From a virus, in the IMG/VR virus record IMGVR_UViG_3300035698_002075, positions 1 to 36,318 of that record: a stretch of DNA of 36,318 bases; one strand, 5' to 3'. A program made the position numbers and the translations under genes. The notes below the pieces were generated by a model. The model was not told the origin of the DNA and did not search any database. It was given only the letters and a program-made list of their open reading frames with translations. Of the stretch, positions 32,590 to 36,318 are shown one piece after another; the first letter of the stretch is position 1; every line of letters starts with the position of its first letter.

Positions 32590-34053
32590 TTAAGATAGGT
32601 CTTCTATGCTTAATATAGACAAGTCGTGTATATCTATACTACTTAAACTATGAAAACGGTCTTCATTAGTCACCTGTGCTCTGTACCATACATTACCTGT
32701 TACTGAGTTATTATCAGTACTTATAACTTCTGATGCCATTTCTTCATCTATAATACAGAAATTACCTTCACTTTCATAAAAAGTACCTGTACTGCCTGAT
32801 AGTGGTGTAGTACTTCCTACAGGTGTCCATGTAGTTCCATTAGTAGACCTTTCTATTATCAAAGCCCCTGAGGGTTGTGTAGGACTCACAGGGCAACTTC
32901 CTGAAGGTTGGCTGTTCGCTTTATACAAGTAATTAACTTTCAATTGCCGAGGGTTACCATAGCTCTGAAAGGGTCCTAACACCAAAGTACGATTAAGGTT
33001 TTTATCCGTGCTCTTTTCCGCATTCTTAGCCAAGTTAATACTAGAAGTTATAGTATTACTATCCCCTGTAATGTCCCTCCATTCTGTAGCATTGGCTCTA
33101 GTTACTGAAGCAAATATAACATCCTCATTACTATCTACGAATTTAGGTCCAAAGTACCATACCAAGTTATTAGGGCCTACTCCATCAGGGTCATTAATTT
33201 CCATATAACTTGCACCTATAAGTATCAAGGTGCCTCCTATTAATTGGCCTCCTCTAACAATAGGTGAAGTAATTTCTGTACCTGCTTCAAGAGTATCCCC
33301 TCTTAATGTTCTTTTTACGATAACGGAGCCGGGGAATATATCTACCGCACTAGTCCAGAACGTACCGCCAAACTCAAAAGCTACTGAATCTGTACCATCT
33401 ATTCTTGTTTGAGTGAACAAATCCCCTTCTGCAGGTAATCTGCCAACTTTTTCCAAGAAACGAGTAGTTATAACAGAAGTGCTATAAGAGATAGTAGAGT
33501 AAGTGCCATTATAAAGACCTGCCCCAGGTGTGCCTGCTTGACCTGCAGGAGCGAAAGTAATGTTATTTAGGGAAGAGTATTCCCCATTTATACTACAATC
33601 AAACCTGTAAGCACCTGCTATAGGTTCTTCGCTAGTATATACAATTAACCCATCTATATAATATTTAACAAATAAACCATCATTTATTACAGACAGCACG
33701 GAGCCTTCTACGTAAGTACCTATTTGTGCCTTGTAACTACCACTTTCGAATACTTGTATATTTCCCGTGTTTGAGACAAATATAGCAAAATCAATTGAGT
33801 TAAACCCGGCACCTGTGCCATCATCATTAGATAACCCAAACATAATATTAGGGGTGGTATCGCTTACAGTACAAGAAGTAGAACATGTTATATAAGACTC
33901 TTTCGAATAAGCCCCTGAATCCCAACCATTTGTGCTAATTATCTTTTGTACAGTAGTGGGAGTAACTTTACAATTTGCCGTGTTTAGTAAAGTAAAAGAA
34001 CCCACCCCGTCATTAACATCAAATAAAGTTATAAACCCTGTTGATGTTCTCAT
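32590..34053 (-). CDS. Tail fibre-type protein sharing a module with the J-like fibre
   Basis: A 487-residue beta-rich protein. The start at 34053 is chosen over an upstream ATG at 34074 (494 residues) because it begins MRTSTGFITLFDVNDG, the same N-terminal pattern as the gene before it (MRTSVGVITLMDIKDG), and its ATG overlaps that gene's TAA (TAATG). Residues about 20-170 look like a concanavalin/laminin-type sandwich. A Gly-rich turn (GQAGTPGAG) follows. Residues 284-303 (MEINDPDGVGPNNLVWYFGP) and the stretch after it recur in the 593-residue fibre. The C-terminus holds paired Cys and Ser/Thr-rich strands, then a short helix-like end (LSILSIEDLS). Likely tail or appendage component; receptor unknown. 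Confidence 0.66.
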   Translation of the reverse strand: MRTSTGFITLFDVNDGVGSFTLLNTANCKVTPTTVQKIISTNGWDSGAYSKESYITCSTSCTVSDTTPNIMFGLSNDDGTGAGFNSIDFAIFVSNTGNIQVFESGSYKAQIGTYVEGSVLSVINDGLFVKYYIDGLIVYTSEEPIAGAYRFDCSINGEYSSLNNITFAPAGQAGTPGAGLYNGTYSTISYSTSVITTRFLEKVGRLPAEGDLFTQTRIDGTDSVAFEFGGTFWTSAVDIFPGSVIVKRTLRGDTLEAGTEITSPIVRGGQLIGGTLILIGASYMEINDPDGVGPNNLVWYFGPKFVDSNEDVIFASVTRANATEWRDITGDSNTITSSINLAKNAEKSTDKNLNRTLVLGPFQSYGNPRQLKVNYLYKANSQPSGSCPVSPTQPSGALIIERSTNGTTWTPVGSTTPLSGSTGTFYESEGNFCIIDEEMASEVISTDNNSVTGNVWYRAQVTNEDRFHSLSSIDIHDLSILSIEDLS

Positions 34054-35105
34054 TAGTCGGTTACCACCGTACAAGTAAACATGTTAGAACTATCATTATC
34101 TACATCACCCGGGCCAACTGTTAAAGTCCTAGAAGTGCCTGGATTGCCTACAGGAAAACCTACTCCATCCCTTAACCAAGTATACGTTATTAAATTGGGG
34201 TCTATTAAGTTGTTATTATTATTATCCCATACGTCTACTTCTAATGTTTTAGCACTACCTTGGTTATTTTTAAATACCTGACCACCGTCCACCGTAGTAA
34301 TAGAAACCGTTAAAGAGGCTGGTCCTGTCTTTCCATCTTGTATTTTAACAATACTGACTACGTCTACTCCTGCAGGGTCTCCAGTCACTTTAATAGCAAA
34401 CGTATTAGCAGTACCAAAATTAGCGGAAGATATTACAATACTGTCTGAAGGAATCCCATCAATATCTAAAAGCTTAGCTTTGTTAACTCCTGTGCCTTGG
34501 ACTAAAGGGGCAAACGCTTGACTATTACGACTGTAAAAAGCATTCATACCTCCCGTAACGCCCTCAGTTTCCACACTTATAGTAATATCCCCATCACTTG
34601 TTACATCATTTTCATCATAAGAAAAGGTTTGACGATTAGGAATCATACTGACTATTGAGCCACCTGCTCCCTGTATTACTTTGTTTATAGAAATAATGGG
34701 TTTTACTGTGGTGATATTGCCTAATTTATTTCTTACATCTATCTCAACTACTAGATTAGTTGAGCGTTGGCTTTCGCTGTCTCCATTAGGTACATTGGCT
34801 AATTTAATTACAGCTTGGTTGTTAACTACTGTAATGCTGGTAGACCAATTACCATTACTAGATGTAGAAGTTACCCCAATAACTTTATAAGTTTCTACAG
34901 GTTGGGTTGCTAATGATGTGTAAGGGATTCGGTCTACCCCTATATATACATAAATCTCACACTCAAAATCATCTATTACTGCATTAGTGACCCCACCATA
35001 AGAGTCTGCTGTTAAAGAATGGGATTGGTTTCCAAGGACAAGAGAGATAGGGTCAAACCCATCCTTTATATCCATTAATGTTATTACGCCTACACTTGTT
35101 CTCAT
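34053..35105 (-). CDS. Ig-like tail protein
   Basis: A 350-residue protein. It begins MRTSVGVITLMDIKDGFDPI, with an opening like the DG-rich strand of phage tail fibres. It then has several beta-sandwich domains: about residues 20-140 (ending VKPIISINKV), 140-255 and a last Ig-like domain at about 265-350 (GGQVFKNNQGSAKTLEVDVW, ITYTWLRDG, then NMFTCTVVTD). That last domain matches the one in the 143-residue ORF upstream (GNVFRNNIG..K.L). The stop overlaps the ATG of the next fibre gene. RBS AAAGG lies before the ATG. No enzyme motif is seen. It is probably a segment of a multi-part tail or appendage; N4 uses unrelated gp65/gp66 there. Confidence 0.66.
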   Translation of the reverse strand: MRTSVGVITLMDIKDGFDPISLVLGNQSHSLTADSYGGVTNAVIDDFECEIYVYIGVDRIPYTSLATQPVETYKVIGVTSTSSNGNWSTSITVVNNQAVIKLANVPNGDSESQRSTNLVVEIDVRNKLGNITTVKPIISINKVIQGAGGSIVSMIPNRQTFSYDENDVTSDGDITISVETEGVTGGMNAFYSRNSQAFAPLVQGTGVNKAKLLDIDGIPSDSIVISSANFGTANTFAIKVTGDPAGVDVVSIVKIQDGKTGPASLTVSITTVDGGQVFKNNQGSAKTLEVDVWDNNNNNLIDPNLITYTWLRDGVGFPVGNPGTSRTLTVGPGDVDNDSSNMFTCTVVTD

Positions 35106-35117
35106 TTCAATTACCTT

Positions 35118-35549
35118 TTAAATTTGGGTGACTCTACAAAGTATTTGTAAATTTCCACCATCTACTATATCAGAGGGGTCTACTACTATGATTTGGGTAT
35201 TAGTACCAAAATCTACGTCAGGGTCAGCAGGGGATAACCCAACTGCAGGAAAAAGACTTACTAAATTATTCTGACCATCTAAATATAAAACAGAATCTTC
35301 AGAATACCATCTGTATTTTAAACTGAGGGTATCTGTTATTAGTTCGCCATTTAAATAACTGACAGCTTTAAGTACCTTATCTATGCCTATATTATTTCTG
35401 AATACGTTACCCTGACTTACATGTATCTCAGTAGTTAAGGCGTACCCATCAGCACCAGGAACAGTACTATCTTCACCTGCTTCCCCTTGTGGCCCTTGGG
35501 GGCCTTCGTCCCCCTGTGGGCCTTCTACGGAGCTTGCATATACTTTCAT
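35118..35549 (-). CDS. Short collagen-like/Ig-like tail protein
   Basis: A 143-residue protein. Residues 8-23 hold Gly-X-Y collagen-like repeats (GPQGDEGPQGPQGEAG), followed by DSTVPGADGYALTTEI. The rest is one Ig-like domain (GNVFRNNIGIDKVLKAVSYL, LKYRWYSEDSVLYLDG, then QILCRVTQI) homologous by eye to the last domain of the 350-residue protein downstream. The collagen repeat is a common trimer-forming phage tail spacer. It is flanked by 10- and 12-nt gaps. It likely forms part of the tail or appendage together with the neighbours. Confidence 0.6.
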   Translation of the reverse strand: MKVYASSVEGPQGDEGPQGPQGEAGEDSTVPGADGYALTTEIHVSQGNVFRNNIGIDKVLKAVSYLNGELITDTLSLKYRWYSEDSVLYLDGQNNLVSLFPAVGLSPADPDVDFGTNTQIIVVDPSDIVDGGNLQILCRVTQI

Positions 35550-35559
35550 TAATTACTCC

Positions 35560-36318
35560 TTAAACAGGTACGCGCACAATCCTAAGCTTTCTTTGAAATA
35601 TAGGAGCAAGTTTATTGTCTTCTAAATCGTATATAACAAACTGGTGAGTGTAATCACCGTAAAACGTCATAAGGTTTCTAGAAATATCCACTATAAATTG
35701 GTCACCTGATACAGTAATACCACTGCCTAGGGTTAACCCTATCAGTACGCGATTACCTCTATCATAAATAGAATATTCCGCTTTACTCGCTAAATTAGGA
35801 GAAAAAGGAACACCTACAAATTCAGCTTCTACAGGAAATATATTATCACTATTCTGCCATAAGGTGTCTACACTATATTTAACTACTGTAGTAGTTATAG
35901 GGGTTACTACAACATCTGCACTTTCTACGATTACAACTCTAGTAACTTCATCTGCTTCATTGTTGGCTAAATCTACTGAATTATACCTAAGAACATAAGT
36001 ACCTATTTCATTAATTAAACCTCCATCATCCACTTCTACAGAAGAACCATCATCCGTACCATAAGTAAATACAGGTAAATCATCCCCTTTTTTAATGGTT
36101 GTTACCGGGTCACCACTTACAGTTATTACTGGTTTAGTGGTATCTACATCCCCAGACGCATTTACGTTAATAAGCGCAGTAGCTATATTACTTTCTAAGT
36201 TATTTGAATCAAACACCTGACAAGTAACATTAATCTGACTTGCACTAGAAGAGGTAGGTGCTGTGAGGGTAATAGATGGGGTAACAGCGCCATTAAACCA
36301 CAAATAAGTATGCGTATC
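35560..36318 (-). CDS. Ig-like tail protein, N-terminus beyond window edge
   Basis: The frame is open to the right edge: codons before the TTG at 36303 read DTHTYLWFNG, an Ig-like strand, so the gene begins outside the window and that TTG is not the start. The visible ~252 residues hold the end of one Ig-like domain (INVTCQVFDSNN), then a DUF5011-like domain at about residues 55-135 (DTTKPVITVSGDP, a Gly-Asp turn and TYVLRYNSVDLANNEAD). A beta-rich C-terminal domain follows (VKYSVDTLWQNSDNIFPVEA to RIVRVPV). Similar domains are common in surface-binding proteins. It lies 10 nt before the collagen-like ORF. It is probably a tail or appendage part; full length is unknown. Confidence 0.65.
   Translation of the reverse strand, partial: DTHTYLWFNGAVTPSITLTAPTSSSASQINVTCQVFDSNNLESNIATALINVNASGDVDTTKPVITVSGDPVTTIKKGDDLPVFTYGTDDGSSVEVDDGGLINEIGTYVLRYNSVDLANNEADEVTRVVIVESADVVVTPITTTVVKYSVDTLWQNSDNIFPVEAEFVGVPFSPNLASKAEYSIYDRGNRVLIGLTLGSGITVSGDQFIVDISRNLMTFYGDYTHQFVIYDLEDNKLAPIFQRKLRIVRVPV

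Noticed and set aside
34054-34074. ATG at 34074 as start of the 494-residue fibre
   Set aside because: The ATG at 34053 gives an N-terminus matching the neighbouring paralogue and a TAATG overlap with the preceding gene.
36301-36303. TTG at 36303 as start of the right-edge gene
   Set aside because: The frame is open through to position 36318 with Ig-like sequence, so the gene is truncated by the window edge.
1-36318. CRISPR arrays, integrase, transposase, attachment sites
   Set aside because: No regularly spaced repeats, no recombinase or transposase motifs and no insertion-sequence ends were seen.

Overview
This window is part of the genome of a tailed, lytic podovirus of the N4-like type (Schitoviridae-like). 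The basis is seen directly: a 3664-residue protein carrying single-subunit (T7-type) RNA polymerase motifs, a major capsid protein of the N4 gp56 type, an N4 gp49/Sf6 gene 66 family protein, a large portal and a terminase of the expected kind, in an order that matches the N4 late region as I recall it (vRNAP, five or six virion genes, capsid, two genes, portal, tail genes, terminase). The DNA is AT-rich and codes almost without gaps. I see no tRNA, CRISPR array, integrase or insertion sequence. The host cannot be read from the sequence; a low-GC Gram-negative bacterium is an inference only.

Layout. Positions 1-3705 read rightwards and hold the end of the replication/recombination block: a truncated gene end, a dNMP kinase, a small unknown protein, a P-loop ATPase (Sak4/N4 gp44-like), an ssDNA-binding protein candidate, a RuvC-like resolvase, the gp49-family protein and a short unknown protein. 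They are packed with 1-8 nt overlaps and look like one operon. A hairpin at about 3708-3738 separates this block from everything to the right, which reads leftwards and converges on it.

Positions 3737-36318 (minus strand, read right to left) hold the virion genes. From the right edge come several Ig-like and collagen-like tail/fibre ORFs (36318-32590), two small proteins, the terminase large subunit (31866-30283), a neck/adaptor candidate, a membrane-anchored PAS-domain protein, a lambda-J-like fibre (28869-27088), a small beta-rich protein and the portal (26728-24560). A small protein, a scaffold-like acidic protein and the major capsid protein (23082-21643) follow, and then a strong terminator. 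A second transcription unit (21519-14802) holds a HeH/LEM-like protein, two paralogous small virion proteins, a protein with a membrane-helix belt, a short Q/N-rich protein and a 778-residue protein ending in a T4-lysozyme-type muramidase. A terminator and a consensus-like promoter then lead into the virion RNA polymerase gene (14731-3737).

How it works together (family knowledge plus inference). The portal, scaffold and capsid build the head and the terminase fills it. The muramidase protein, the membrane-helix protein and the giant polymerase would be packaged and ejected, opening the cell wall, crossing the inner membrane and starting early transcription. The rightward block makes nucleotides and recombines or replicates DNA; in N4 the phage SSB also activates late transcription by host RNA polymerase.

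The most unusual points are a gluzincin-like HELVH metallopeptidase-like module inside the polymerase polypeptide, a promoter that overlaps the terminator hairpin in front of the polymerase gene, a PAS domain predicted to lie in the periplasm, a tandem-duplicated virion protein next to the capsid gene, and a chain of short tail ORFs built from the same Ig-like module.
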